A stretch of DNA of 64,000 nucleotides from Christensenella sp. UBA2853 (GTDB lineage: Bacteria > Bacillota > Clostridia > Christensenellales > Aristaeellaceae): contig DEFL01000062.1 in assembly GCA_002350845.1 (NCBI GenBank), forward strand, positions 2,665 to 66,664. Direction: 5' to 3'. The notes beneath the pieces are model-generated. The model was given only the letters and a program-made list of their open reading frames with translations. It was not told the origin of the DNA and did no database searches. The position numbers and the translations under genes were made by a program. Shown piece after piece: positions 8,536 to 18,031 of this stretch. Position 1 is the first letter of the stretch. Each line of letters opens with the position of its first letter.

Positions 8536-9957
8536 TTATTTCTTTTTTCCGGCAAGACCAGCCCTGATTTTCTCGTCCCTTTCCCTCAGCTTTTCCTTCT
8601 TAGCCTCCCATTTTTCAGGTCCGCCGCTCTGCTCCCAGAGCTCCTGGCTGGTCACAGCCCAGCAGTCCGCAGCAGCCTTGCATTTGCCGCAGAGGACATG
8701 CACATCCTCTGGGTTTTGCAGGTCGGTTGAATGCGCGCCAGAGGCATCTACCATTTCCGCCAGACGGCCCTGATTATCCAGAAGCGGGCAGGGGCGCAGC
8801 ATGTTATCATTAAAGGGCTGTCCCCTGTGATACTCCATAAAGAGGGGACTCTGCAGTGCTTCCAACAGCGATTTTTCTCTGATATTGGAATCGCTGTAAT
8901 GAATGAAGGCGCAGGGTTCCACATCTCCATTGGCATTGATATGCAGATAACGCCGCCCGCCGGCAATGCACCCGTCAGCGTATTCACCATCGTTCCAGAA
9001 ATCCAGCGTGAACAGTGGTTTCTTGTCGCGCATCGCCCGAACAAAATGGTACATATATTCCCGCTGCTCCGCGCTGGCCATCAGCTCCGGCACAGCATCC
9101 GCTCCCACAGGCATGTAGGTGAACAGCCACATGAACTTCGCGCCTAGATCGATCAGACTGTCATAGTAGGCTTCACTGCCGATCACATCCACATTTTTGC
9201 TGGTATAGCAGCAGCTTGCGCCAAAGAGCAGCTTCCGCTCCCGCAGAATATTCATCGCACGGACAACCTTCTGATAGGTTCCTTTTCCGCGCCGGTCATC
9301 CGTAGCATCTTCGAAGCCTTCAATAGAGATTGCGGGTACGAAATTCTTTACCCGAAGCATTTCGTCCGCGAAAGCTTCATCTATCAGCGTTCCATTGGTA
9401 AAGGACAGGAAGGCCGCTTCCGGGTGACGTTCGCACAGGGTGATGATATCCTTCTTCCGCACCAGTGGTTCACCGCCGGAATAAATGAAGAAGTAGCAGC
9501 CGAGCTCCTCAGCCTGAGCAATCACACTGTCCAACTCTTCCAGTGTCAAATTCAGTTTATTGCCATACTCCGCCGCCCAGCAGCCGGTGCAGTGCAGATT
9601 GCAGCCAGATGTGGGGTCCATCAGGATGGCCCAGGGAACGTTACAGTCATATTTGGCGCTGTTGGCAAAGCCGGTGGGCGTTCCGATCATACAGGCGTTG
9701 ATGACGAAATTCTCCATCAGTTTGCGCCGCTGCCCATCGTCAATTTCCGTATAGACACTTTTTACCAGCTGATACCAGTTATTGTCCTTGTCCAGCAGGA
9801 CGTTACGCACCATAGTGGCCTCGTTTTTGACGCCGCCGCCCTTGTCGTGCTCAATCAGCCAATCGCACATTTTGATGGCGTTATGCTCAAAATCCTTATC
9901 CACGTATTTCAGCGCTTGTTTGGCTCCGAAAACCTTGAAACTGTCCGCAATACTCAT
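8536..9957 (-). CDS. Radical SAM enzyme with C-terminal Cys-rich (SPASM/twitch-like) region, copy 1
   Basis: A 473-residue protein. A helical N-terminal region of about 110 residues precedes the radical SAM core with CNLHCTGC near residue 122, which binds the 4Fe-4S cluster that cleaves S-adenosylmethionine. YSGGEPL (SAM-binding GGEP) and NANGDVEPCAF follow. The C-terminus has CGKCKAAADCW, an auxiliary cluster-type Cys arrangement. Start 9957 is chosen because AAGGAGGG lies seven bases upstream. It is about 60 per cent identical by eye to the gene at 18032. It lies downstream of the exported coiled-coil and MMPL genes and upstream of fatty-acid genes. The substrate is unknown; a lipid is plausible from context only. 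Confidence 0.87.
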   Translation of the reverse strand: MSIADSFKVFGAKQALKYVDKDFEHNAIKMCDWLIEHDKGGGVKNEATMVRNVLLDKDNNWYQLVKSVYTEIDDGQRRKLMENFVINACMIGTPTGFANSAKYDCNVPWAILMDPTSGCNLHCTGCWAAEYGNKLNLTLEELDSVIAQAEELGCYFFIYSGGEPLVRKKDIITLCERHPEAAFLSFTNGTLIDEAFADEMLRVKNFVPAISIEGFEDATDDRRGKGTYQKVVRAMNILRERKLLFGASCCYTSKNVDVIGSEAYYDSLIDLGAKFMWLFTYMPVGADAVPELMASAEQREYMYHFVRAMRDKKPLFTLDFWNDGEYADGCIAGGRRYLHINANGDVEPCAFIHYSDSNIREKSLLEALQSPLFMEYHRGQPFNDNMLRPCPLLDNQGRLAEMVDASGAHSTDLQNPEDVHVLCGKCKAAADCWAVTSQELWEQSGGPEKWEAKKEKLRERDEKIRAGLAGKKK

Positions 9958-10067
9958 GACGATTCCCTCCTTGGCATGGTACATTCAGGATAGCAGAATT
10001 TTTGCAGTTCACCATTTACAAATCGAGTGCGTTGTAAGGATATCGCAGGTGAAGTATGATTCAGGTA

Positions 10068-12107
10068 TCAAAAATCCGTCCGAATGATATATACAGTCAC
10101 TGTCTTCATCTCCTCAGGCCGGAGATCATAGCCGCCCTGACCGGCAGCGTCACGGGTTTCCTCAAAGATGCGCAGTGCCACGGTCAAATCACTCTCCACA
10201 TAAGGCAGGAGCTTTTCAGCAGCTGTTTTTTCCGCATCCAGGATGGTATTCTTCATAACCGTTGTACCAGTGGTGTGCAGGGTTTCCGCGCCAGTGGAAA
10301 GCTCTGCCGCACCAGTAGACAGCGTGTCGGCACCCGTGGCCAGTGCAGAGGCGCCTTCCGCCAACTGGGCAGCGCCGGTATTCAGCGTGGCTGCGCCTTC
10401 GCTGAGCTGGCTCAGACCGCTGTTCAGAGTAGCTGCGCCAGAGGCTGCCTGTGCCGTACCGTCCGTATAGGCTTTCAGACCGGTCACAAAGGTATTCACC
10501 TGATCCAGCTGTTCCTTCAAGGCAACCAGGCTGTCATGACCGGCCTGCGCCTGCTGCAATTGCGCTGCGACAGTTTCATCTGTTTCCAGGAATTCGGTCA
10601 CATGCTGCTGCACCAGGACTTCAATCTGTTCCTGAACTGCCGCATCGATCTGTGCCTGGATTTCATCGCTTTCCATTTGCGCCTGCACAGCGGTTTCGAC
10701 CTGCGCGGCCTGCTCCTGAGGGATCATGCCGCCTTTGACAGCTGCCTGGTATTGTTCTGCGCTCATCTCTAACTGCGCAGCCTGCAATACCGCTTCCAAC
10801 ACCTTGCCCTGCACTTTTTCGGTGACAGCTGCACGGATCGTGTCCGTATTTGCTTCTACCTGTGGGCGAACCACAGCCTCCACCTGGGCGGTTGCGGATG
10901 CTTTCAGGGTATCGGGATCCAGCTGAGCAATCGCCGCATCCAACACTTCAGCGTAGTTCTCCGCTGTCAATTCAGGAAGCGTGATTCCGGCTTCCGTGAG
11001 TCCGGAGGCAGCCAGTTGCTGATTCGCTGTCGCCAGCACAGCTGCAAACAGCTGGGCCGCACCCGCGTTCAGCGCTTCATTATTTTCGATCAGTGTGGCC
11101 AGCCCGGTATCCAGTGAAGCAGCGCCTTCCGCCGCCGTAGCAAGATTGGTACTGAGCAGATCTGTACCGGTAGCGAGGGAAGCTGCTCCTTCATTCACCT
11201 GATCCGCGCCGCTTTTGAGCGTAGCAGCGCCGTCTGCCAGAGTCCCCGCGCCGGTGGCCAACTCCGCCGCGCCTTCATCCAGCCCGGTCAGGCCGTCATT
11301 CAACTCCGTGATTTTCGGTACCATGTCCCTGGTTTTTCCGGTGGTTTCCGGAAGCTCTGTTCCGTCCCGCAGGGCGGTCAGCAGCGCAGTCGCTTCATCC
11401 AGTTCCAGGTGTGCGTCCATGTCGAATCGCTCATCCAGTTCCCTGCAGGCAAGATCAATGGGATCTGCGGTAGTCAGGGTCATCATCCAATTCAGTTCTG
11501 CATGTTCCGCGTGGAAGGTAACGGTAAAGGAAGCAGGAAGCTCCAGCTTTTCATCCATGCCTGGCACAGCCCAGCCCACCAGCACCTGGCGACCCATTTC
11601 ACTGAGCACGGTGGCGTTTTCCAGCTTCAAATCGCTGACGCCGGTTTCCGGCAGCGGCAGCACCGTCACCGCCAGCACGGGCAGGGATTCCGTCATCTGA
11701 TAGGAAATGGTCAGCACAGCTTCGCCTGTTTTGTCCTTCAGCTCTTCCGCGCTGATTTCCTGTCCATCCAGCGTCAGATGGACAATGGGTAGAATCACGG
11801 GCGTTTTCTCCGAAGTTCCCTGATAGGAAATATCGTTTCCCTTCGCCTGCCAGGTGAGGGTTTCCCCGTCCAGCACAAAGGACTCCTTGCCTCCCAGATT
11901 TTCGATGCTGGTCAGCATGGTGCGATCGATCAGTTCCTCCAGACCGTCTGTGTTCTCCAGCCGAATATTGTCGGTGATGCTTTTCACCGTGCCATCCGGC
12001 TTTGTAACGACATACACCCGTTCATGCTTTGTGTTTTCCGCCAGGGCAGAGCAGCAGCCCAGCGCCAGGGTCATAGCCAGCAGCACACTAATGATCTTTT
12101 TACTCAT
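10068..12107 (-). CDS. Exported YhgE-like coiled-coil repeat protein
   Basis: A 679-residue protein with a clear signal peptide (KKIISVLLAMTLALGCCSALA, cleavage before EN). An N-terminal beta-rich domain of about 230 residues is followed by long heptad or hendecad arrays of the type LATGAGTLADGA and LNTGAAQLAEGA, typical of YhgE/Pip and the extracellular parts of MMPL-associated proteins. The arrays are interrupted by an Ala/Gln-rich coiled coil. It has no C-terminal membrane anchor, unlike YhgE. Start 12107 has AAGGAAGG upstream; an earlier in-frame ATG lacks one. The gene follows the MMPL transporter by 42 bases, so the two probably form an export apparatus with this protein as the extracellular partner. 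Function in detail unknown. Confidence 0.8.
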   Translation of the reverse strand: MSKKIISVLLAMTLALGCCSALAENTKHERVYVVTKPDGTVKSITDNIRLENTDGLEELIDRTMLTSIENLGGKESFVLDGETLTWQAKGNDISYQGTSEKTPVILPIVHLTLDGQEISAEELKDKTGEAVLTISYQMTESLPVLAVTVLPLPETGVSDLKLENATVLSEMGRQVLVGWAVPGMDEKLELPASFTVTFHAEHAELNWMMTLTTADPIDLACRELDERFDMDAHLELDEATALLTALRDGTELPETTGKTRDMVPKITELNDGLTGLDEGAAELATGAGTLADGAATLKSGADQVNEGAASLATGTDLLSTNLATAAEGAASLDTGLATLIENNEALNAGAAQLFAAVLATANQQLAASGLTEAGITLPELTAENYAEVLDAAIAQLDPDTLKASATAQVEAVVRPQVEANTDTIRAAVTEKVQGKVLEAVLQAAQLEMSAEQYQAAVKGGMIPQEQAAQVETAVQAQMESDEIQAQIDAAVQEQIEVLVQQHVTEFLETDETVAAQLQQAQAGHDSLVALKEQLDQVNTFVTGLKAYTDGTAQAASGAATLNSGLSQLSEGAATLNTGAAQLAEGASALATGADTLSTGAAELSTGAETLHTTGTTVMKNTILDAEKTAAEKLLPYVESDLTVALRIFEETRDAAGQGGYDLRPEEMKTVTVYIIRTDF

Positions 12108-12149
12108 GGTTGATTCCTTCCTTTCACGATTGATCCTGTTCATACCAAT

Positions 12150-14231
12150 TTACGCTTTGGCTGTATTCCGTACACTTTTCATGTCCGCGGTTGTATGCAC
12201 AATCACCTTATCCAGCACCAGCAGCATGGCCGGCAGGAGCAGCAGCACCACAGCCACGCTCAGCAGCGCGCCCCGGGCGATCAGGCGGCACATGGAGGAG
12301 ATGATATCCACATTGGAATACAAGCCTACGCCGTAGGTGGCGGCGAAGAAGCCCAGACCACTGACCAGCACGCTCTGCGCGGCGGAGGCCACGGCGTTTT
12401 GAACGGCTTCCTTCTTTTCCATGCCGGAGATCCTGTTCTGCTTGTACCGGGTGGTCATCAGGATGGCATAATCCACGGTGGCACCCAGCTGAATCGTCGA
12501 GATCAGGATCGGTCCGACGAAGGGCAGCTCCTGCTTCAGATAATACGGGATGCACAGGTTGGCGGCGATGGCCAGCTCAATGATGGCTACCAACAGTACC
12601 GGCAGAGAGAAGGACTTCTGCACGATCATGATAATGACGAAGATCGCGATGATGGAGATCAGGCTGACGACGGTGAAGTCATGATCCGTGCAGGCGATCA
12701 GATCCTTCGTGCAGGGGGCTTCGCCGATCAGCATGCCGCCGGCATCATATTTCTTCAGGATCTCGTTCAGGGAATCGATCTGCGCGTTGACCTCATCCGA
12801 AGAGATCACATAGGCGGAGTTGATGAGCATCAGCTGATACCGGTCGCCCTTCACCAGGCTCAGCACGTCCTTCGGTACGATACTCTCCGGAATCCCCGCG
12901 CCCAGCAGGCTGTCAATACCGATCACGTTTTTCACGCCGTCCACCTGCTCCATTTCCTCCGTCATGTCCTGGACGTCCTTCTGGGGGACGTCACTGTCCA
13001 CCAGCAGCAGATGGGTTGTCGCCATATCAAAGGTGGATTCCAGCTTTTTGTTGGCGATCACCGAGGGCAGTTCCTGGGGCATGACCTTGCTCATATCATA
13101 GTAGACACTCACGTTCCGGTACCCGTAGAAAGCGGGAATGATCATGATCAGCAGGATCACGGCCAGCACCTTGTAATGTTTGACCACGAAGCGTCCAATG
13201 CCGCCTACATCCGGCAGCAGGGGCTTGTGGCTGGTTTTTTCAATCGCGCCGTCCAGCAGGCGGATGACGCAGGGCAGCAGCACCACCGTGCCCAGCACGC
13301 CCATAATAACGCCCTTGCTCATCACGATGCCCAGGTCGCGGCCCAGGGTGAAGCTCATGAAGCAGATGCTGACGAAGCCTGCCACCGTGGTCAGGCTGGA
13401 GCCCAGGATGGAGGTGAAGGTCAGGTGAATCGCTTCCGCCATGGCCTCGTCCTTGTCCTCAAAATGGGCTTTCTGCTCCTTGTAGCAGTGCCACAGGAAG
13501 ATGGAGTAATCCAGCGTGACGCCCAGCTGCAGCACCGCGGCTACGGCCTTGGTGATATAGCTGATTTCTCCGAGAAAATAGTTGCTGCCCATGTTCCACA
13601 GGATGCTGACGCCGATGCACAGCAGGAAGATGATCGGCAGCAGGAAGGAATCCATCGTGACCATCAGCACTACCGCGCACAGGGCTACCGCGATGCCCAC
13701 ATAAATGGCTTCCTGCTCCTCCACCATCTGCTTGGTGTCGGTTACGACGGCGGACAGGCCGCTGACGAAGCATTTCTCTCCGGCAATTTCCCGCACTTTC
13801 TGGATGGCTTCCATGGTTTCTTCGGAGGAAGATCCCTCGTCGAAGAACACGGCGCTCAGCATGCAGTCGCCCCGGCTGAACATCTCCCGGATGTTCTCCG
13901 GGATGATCTCCAGCGGGAAAAGCCCCTTCGTCATGGAAGCGTATCCGATGACGGAATCCACATGTGGAATCTCCTTCAGAGCGTTTTCCATGTCCGCCTG
14001 CTCAGAAACGCTCATGCCCTCCGTCACCAGCAGGGAGAAGGCTCCCTTGCCAAAGTCTTCCAGCAGAATTTCCTGCCCCTGGACTGTTTCCAGATCCTGC
14101 GGCAGGTAGTACAACAGATCATATTTCGTCTTCGTGGCCGCCATGCCCAGCACGGATGGGATCATCAGCAGCAGGCAAATGATGATCACCAGTCCCCGGT
14201 GGCGAACCAGCCATTTGGTGAATCTTTTCAC
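12150..14231 (-). CDS. MMPL/RND-family lipid or drug exporter
   Basis: A 693-residue membrane protein with two repeated halves. Each has one N-terminal transmembrane helix, an extracellular loop, and a block of five helices; conserved Asp residues lie in LGVTLDYSIFL and LGATVDYAILM, expected for proton-coupled RND/MMPL pumps. The family moves lipids, glycolipids or hydrophobic drugs across the inner membrane. I place the start at GTG 14231, with GAGGAGG seven bases before it; the longer frame from 14309 crosses the promoter. It is first in a leftward transcript with the exported coiled-coil protein and radical SAM enzyme, and divergent from a TetR gene, whose protein likely represses it. Confidence 0.92.
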   Translation of the reverse strand: MKRFTKWLVRHRGLVIIICLLLMIPSVLGMAATKTKYDLLYYLPQDLETVQGQEILLEDFGKGAFSLLVTEGMSVSEQADMENALKEIPHVDSVIGYASMTKGLFPLEIIPENIREMFSRGDCMLSAVFFDEGSSSEETMEAIQKVREIAGEKCFVSGLSAVVTDTKQMVEEQEAIYVGIAVALCAVVLMVTMDSFLLPIIFLLCIGVSILWNMGSNYFLGEISYITKAVAAVLQLGVTLDYSIFLWHCYKEQKAHFEDKDEAMAEAIHLTFTSILGSSLTTVAGFVSICFMSFTLGRDLGIVMSKGVIMGVLGTVVLLPCVIRLLDGAIEKTSHKPLLPDVGGIGRFVVKHYKVLAVILLIMIIPAFYGYRNVSVYYDMSKVMPQELPSVIANKKLESTFDMATTHLLLVDSDVPQKDVQDMTEEMEQVDGVKNVIGIDSLLGAGIPESIVPKDVLSLVKGDRYQLMLINSAYVISSDEVNAQIDSLNEILKKYDAGGMLIGEAPCTKDLIACTDHDFTVVSLISIIAIFVIIMIVQKSFSLPVLLVAIIELAIAANLCIPYYLKQELPFVGPILISTIQLGATVDYAILMTTRYKQNRISGMEKKEAVQNAVASAAQSVLVSGLGFFAATYGVGLYSNVDIISSMCRLIARGALLSVAVVLLLLPAMLLVLDKVIVHTTADMKSVRNTAKA

Positions 14232-14256
14232 TACGCTTCCTCCTCTACTGAACAAA

Positions 14257-14273
14257 GTGTTGACAAACTCAAC
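14257..14273 (-). promoter_or_regulatory. Palindromic operator candidate before MMPL gene
   Basis: GTTGAGTTTGTCAACAC contains GTTGA/TCAAC arms. It lies between the -10 box and the ribosome site of the MMPL gene. The same 17 bases recur at 44055-44071 upstream of a lipoprotein gene. The divergent TetR protein is the likely binder. Confidence 0.5.
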
Positions 14274-14280
14274 GATGCGG

Positions 14281-14309
14281 ATTATAATCGCAAAGACGAT
14301 TGAAATCAA
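14281..14309 (-). promoter_or_regulatory. SigA-type promoter of the MMPL operon
   Basis: On the minus strand TTGATT (14304-14309) and TATAAT (14281-14286) are spaced exactly 17 bases apart, 50 bases upstream of the GTG start. Confidence 0.75.
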
Positions 14310-14410
14310 TAATCAATTCGAGTATCAATCGTCGGTTAATCAACAAGACAGTTGTCAAAAGACGTTACTCAACAAAAAACATCGAAATTGTACAGAAAGC
14401 GGGGCAGAAC

Positions 14411-14986
14411 ATGGAGGCACAGGTCAAAAAAGAAGACCGCCGGGTGCGGAGGACAAAGAAGCTGCTGACGCAGGCGCTGACGGAGCTGATGCAGCAAAAG
14501 CAGGTGAAGGAAATCACGGTCACGGAGCTGACTGACCTGGCGGATATGAACCGGGGTACCTTCTATCTGTACTATAAGGACATCTTTGATATGCTGGAGC
14601 ACATCGAAGACAACATGTTCCAGGCTTTGAATGAAATCCTGGAGCGGCACGAGAAGGAAAATGTGGTTCAGGAGACAGAACCGATCCTGCGGGATATTCT
14701 GGGTTTTATCGAAGAGAACCAGGAAATGGTGCGGGTGCTGCTGAGCCCGCATGGGGACATGAATTTCCTGCATCGTTTGAATGATGTGCTGCGGGAAAAA
14801 TGTCTGCAGTTCGTTCGGCGGGTCGCGCCGAACGAGGGTGAGGCCAGCTTTGACTATCAGTACAGTTTTGTCATCTTCGGTACGGCTGGCCTGATTCGGG
14901 CCTGGGTGAATCGAAATTGCGCGGAATCTACAGCTGAGATTGCACAAATGGCCGGGAGAATGATTCGAACAGGAAGTCTGGCCTGA
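14411..14986 (+). CDS. TetR/AcrR-family regulator, divergent from MMPL exporter
   Basis: A 191-residue protein with a TetR N-terminal domain: KEITVTELTDLADMNRGTFYLYYKDIFDMLEHIE (residues about 35-68), then a helical C-terminal domain of the TetR_C type. Start 14411 is the ATG before EAQVKKEDRR; a longer frame from 14300 would run through the promoter region. A GGGG-rich but weak ribosome site precedes it. Divergent orientation and a palindrome in the shared intergenic region point to repression of the MMPL-coiled-coil-radical SAM operon, probably relieved by a hydrophobic ligand. Confidence 0.88.
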   Translation: MEAQVKKEDRRVRRTKKLLTQALTELMQQKQVKEITVTELTDLADMNRGTFYLYYKDIFDMLEHIEDNMFQALNEILERHEKENVVQETEPILRDILGFIEENQEMVRVLLSPHGDMNFLHRLNDVLREKCLQFVRRVAPNEGEASFDYQYSFVIFGTAGLIRAWVNRNCAESTAEIAQMAGRMIRTGSLA

Positions 14987-14996
14987 TCAATAAAAA

Positions 14997-15030
14997 TGCC
15001 GTGGAATCATCATCCACGGTCTTTTTCTAT
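14997..15030. terminator. Bidirectional terminator between TetR and UbiB-like genes
   Basis: CCGTGGA / TCCACGG (14999-15005 and 15013-15019) is flanked by TCTTTTTCT to the right and, read leftward, CATTTTTATT. It serves both convergent genes, and the UbiB-like stop codon lies inside it. Confidence 0.85.
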
Positions 15031-16601
15031 TTTCGCTTTGCAGGAAGAAGAATCCATAGTGTCAGCAGCAATGCAAAAAAGCTCAAAATGATTCTAATCC
15101 ATATTGAAGGGACAACCGTCTCGAGCGCTGTATCAGTTCCGAGACAAGCAGAAAGGATCAGCGCGGCGCTGATGATAGCCGCACATATCTTTTTGACATT
15201 TTCCCTGACCAATTCCGCTGCTTGATCTCCGAATTGATGTTCAACTCCAAGCACGCCCTCCCCGCGGAGGGCTGTTTTTAATGCATCGGAAATCAGCGCA
15301 GGGATGTCCAGGGCTTTGTACGCGCTTTCATAAACAGCATGAGCATCGCGGCTTAATGCGCTTTTCCAGTCAAAGTCCCGCAAAAAAGCCCGGCTGATTC
15401 GCGCTGTTGCAACTTGCGTCACATTGATGGACGGCGCAATATTAACCACAACACCTTCTATGCTTGCGAGGCCTCTGACCAGCATGGATAATCCACCTGG
15501 CATCCCAATTTGATGTGCTTTCATGATTTCCATGATATCCTTCATAACAATAGACAGGTCCATACTTCCGAGATCCATGCTGCCATAGCGATCAAGCATG
15601 GTTTCACAATCCCGGTACAGTCTTCTGCGATCGATTTCTCCATGGACTACACCCAATTGAAGAACTGCGTCCATGCATGCTTCCGGATTATTCCGCGCAA
15701 CGCCTTCAACGGCCTGACTGATCGTTTTGCGATCTTTCTCAGAGAGTGTGCCCATCATTCCCATATCGAGATAAACGATTTTTCCATCCTGAATACGAAT
15801 ATTTCCCGGATGCGGGTCAGCGTGAAAAAAGCCATCCTCTGTGATCTGCTTGACATAATTATCCGCCAATTTGCTGCCTATTTCGTTTAAATCATATCCG
15901 GCTTTCAGAAGCGCTTCATGGTCATCAATAGGAACACCAAAGATGCGTTCCATAACCAAAGTAGTGGATGTACAATAATTTGGAAACAGTTTCGGCACCG
16001 AAATGTATGCAACTTCCTTGTTCATTTGAGCGAATTTTTCCAAATTCTGTGCTTCTGTGAGAAAGTTCATTTCCTGCTGGGCGACTATCCACATTTCGTC
16101 CAATACACGGTTAAAATCAACCAAACTTTTATGCGGTGTGTATTTGACCACTTCTGCCGCCTTTTTTAATAATACAATGTCACGGTTCATCGTTTCGTGG
16201 ATGCCTTGTCTTTGAACCTTGACAACCACCTTTTCACCGGAAACTAATTCAGCGGAGTGAACCTGTGCAATCGATGCGCTTCCCAAAGCACTTTGGTCAA
16301 ATGACGCAAAAATATCCTGGAGAGGATGTCCATAGGCACCCTCCAGGATCGCTTCTACTTGCTCGTATGGCATAGGTTCTACTTGAGTGCGTAAGCGTGT
16401 TAACGCTTCACAGTATGCTGCGGGCAGGAAATCGGAGCGCATGGAAAGAATTTGCCCAAGTTTAATAAAAGTTGGGCCTAATTCTTCCATAACAGCACAC
16501 AGCTTTTCGGGCGTCATTTCCCTGGTAATTTCGTTTCGCCGCAGCACCTCGATAATCTCGCCTAAACGCTTATGCTGGTCAATCTTTGGCTCCCTGGCCA
16601 T
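15027..16601 (-). CDS. ABC1/UbiB (AarF)-family atypical kinase
   Basis: A 524-residue protein of the UbiB/COQ8 family. Visible marks are the KxGQ motif in FIKLGQILSMRSD near residue 46, the Ala-rich nucleotide loop LGSASIAQVHSAE near residue 105, VVKVQRQGI, the catalytic loop DGFFHADPHPGN near residue 257 and YLDMGMMG. Two C-terminal transmembrane helices (about residues 455-515) anchor it. In respiratory bacteria and mitochondria the family supports isoprenoid quinone or lipid metabolism through ATPase activity; in Clostridia its role is not settled. GAGGAG in the end of the upstream phasin-like gene is its ribosome site, so the pair is coupled. Confidence 0.92.
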   Translation of the reverse strand: MAREPKIDQHKRLGEIIEVLRRNEITREMTPEKLCAVMEELGPTFIKLGQILSMRSDFLPAAYCEALTRLRTQVEPMPYEQVEAILEGAYGHPLQDIFASFDQSALGSASIAQVHSAELVSGEKVVVKVQRQGIHETMNRDIVLLKKAAEVVKYTPHKSLVDFNRVLDEMWIVAQQEMNFLTEAQNLEKFAQMNKEVAYISVPKLFPNYCTSTTLVMERIFGVPIDDHEALLKAGYDLNEIGSKLADNYVKQITEDGFFHADPHPGNIRIQDGKIVYLDMGMMGTLSEKDRKTISQAVEGVARNNPEACMDAVLQLGVVHGEIDRRRLYRDCETMLDRYGSMDLGSMDLSIVMKDIMEIMKAHQIGMPGGLSMLVRGLASIEGVVVNIAPSINVTQVATARISRAFLRDFDWKSALSRDAHAVYESAYKALDIPALISDALKTALRGEGVLGVEHQFGDQAAELVRENVKKICAAIISAALILSACLGTDTALETVVPSIWIRIILSFFALLLTLWILLPAKRK

Positions 16602-16607
16602 GTCACA

Positions 16608-16937
16608 TTACTCCTCTTCGTTGTCGATGTCTATATTTTCCGTAGCAGGAGGTTCGTTTGCCCATTCCAATGAATTAATCGCATCCTTCAGCACACTCAA
16701 TTGTTCAGGAGTCATTTTGCTCAGTGTTTCGAGCCAGGAATCCACCGCAGTGGAAGGGTCGGCTGCTTCTTCTGTATTTCGGTGCAGCATTTCATTGCGT
16801 ATTCCACTGCTTTCAACAATCGATTCTCCTTTTTGCACCAATTCCTGAAGAAGTCCGTTGCTTTCTTCGCGGGCCAGAGCAGCAGCGCCAATGCCAGCCA
16901 GTACCATTTTCTTCATTCTACGATCCAAATGTATCAT
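16608..16937 (-). CDS. Small phasin-like protein paired with UbiB-like kinase
   Basis: A 109-residue protein beginning MIHLDRRMKKMVLAGIGAAALA, with a short hydrophobic segment, then ESNGLLQELVQKGESIVE and a helical, acidic C-terminus. Proteins of this type (often named phasin family because of the poly-hydroxyalkanoate granule domain) commonly sit next to UbiB-like genes in Firmicutes and may tether the kinase or bind lipid surfaces. AAAGGAG precedes the ATG. Its stop lies six bases before the kinase start. The family name is moderately supported; the partnership follows from translational coupling. Confidence 0.6.
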   Translation of the reverse strand: MIHLDRRMKKMVLAGIGAAALAREESNGLLQELVQKGESIVESSGIRNEMLHRNTEEAADPSTAVDSWLETLSKMTPEQLSVLKDAINSLEWANEPPATENIDIDNEEE

Positions 16938-17199
16938 GCCTGTTCTCCTTTCATGATGTTGGCAGGGATAAGGGACATGGTCAGTCTATCATCGGCTATT
17001 GACATAAACAATAAACAAGCTCTTCGTTTTGTTCAAATTGCGCGTCTTCGGCCGCACCACCTGAAATTTCCGAAGTTGTCTTACATATTTCTATTTTCGT
17101 TTATTGTGCCATGGATCATTCGCGGGTATGATGAGGTGGGAACTGTTTGGGGGAACCATATGCCCGTATTCAGAGCAATTATTTAAAAGGGAGACGAAC

Positions 17200-17895
17200 A
17201 TGGATACGCATACAACCAATCTGACATATTTCGAGCACCTTCTGCTGAATCGACTGAGCAAGGGAGAGGTTAAAGGGAAAATACAGGAAATCGCGCATCC
17301 TTACAGGGAACTGATGGCATATTATCGATGTGCAATGATGAGTATGGAAACAAAATTTCAGGTGCTCAACGAGGAACTTTCGCTTCAATATGATCGCAAC
17401 CCCATTGAATCCATCAAAACTCGTCTAAAGTCTCCGGAAAGCCTTCTGAACAAGATGATCGAAAAACAATTACCGCTTACTGTGGAGAGCATCGAAAATA
17501 ACATTAATGATGTTGCTGGAGTTCGGGTCATCTGTTCCTACGTTTCCGATATCTATATGTTGGCTGATGTACTCCTGAAGCAGGATGATATTGTTCTTGT
17601 CAAAAGAAAAGATTATATTGCAAATCCAAAGGAAAACGGTTATCGCAGTCTGCACCTGATTGTTCAAATTCCGATCTTTCTTCATGACAAAAAAAGGATG
17701 ATGAAGGTCGAAGTACAGTTTCGCACCATTTCCATGGATTGCTGGGCCAGCCTGGAACATAAAATCAGATACAAAAAGGATGTTCATATCTCTCCAGAAA
17801 TTGCAGAAGACCTGCGGAGCTGCGCAGAGATATGTGAGGTATTAGATCAAAAGATGGAAGCAATCCAGAATAAAGTCAGGCCTGCTTCTCTATAA
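17200..17895 (+). CDS. Small alarmone synthetase (RelQ/RelP-type GTP pyrophosphokinase)
   Basis: A 231-residue single-domain (p)ppGpp synthetase, lacking the hydrolase, TGS and ACT domains of long RelA/SpoT. Motifs: RLKSPESLLNKM near residue 70 (ATP site), DVAGVRVICSYVSD near residue 98, KDYIANPKENGYRSLHLIV near residue 137 (GTP site) and VEVQFRTISMDCWASLEHKI. It transfers pyrophosphate from ATP to GDP/GTP, triggering the stringent response. I chose ATG 17200 (GGGAG upstream) rather than the longer frame at 17104. It is divergent from the UbiB-like pair and upstream of the second radical SAM gene. Its presence in a lipid locus suggests a stress link, which is inference. Confidence 0.93.
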   Translation: MDTHTTNLTYFEHLLLNRLSKGEVKGKIQEIAHPYRELMAYYRCAMMSMETKFQVLNEELSLQYDRNPIESIKTRLKSPESLLNKMIEKQLPLTVESIENNINDVAGVRVICSYVSDIYMLADVLLKQDDIVLVKRKDYIANPKENGYRSLHLIVQIPIFLHDKKRMMKVEVQFRTISMDCWASLEHKIRYKKDVHISPEIAEDLRSCAEICEVLDQKMEAIQNKVRPASL

Positions 17896-18031
17896 AACTT
17901 TTCCTGCAGTTCAAACATCAGACGGTGATCTGTTCGTTTTTAGACAGATTGCCGTTTTTGCTTATATCATTTTGTTTCAGCGACTGCTATCTTATGAACG
18001 TAATTCATGCTGCGTAAAGGAGGCGCGTTCC

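Noticed and set aside
10250..11300. Short DNA repeats in the coiled-coil gene
   Set aside because: They arise from heptad-type protein repeats (LxxGAxxL) and do not need a separate DNA-level explanation.
12195..14303. 702-codon open frame opposite the MMPL gene
   Set aside because: It is antisense to a clear transporter. The His/Gln/Asp-rich composition is the usual mirror of hydrophobic codons, and there is no start signal.
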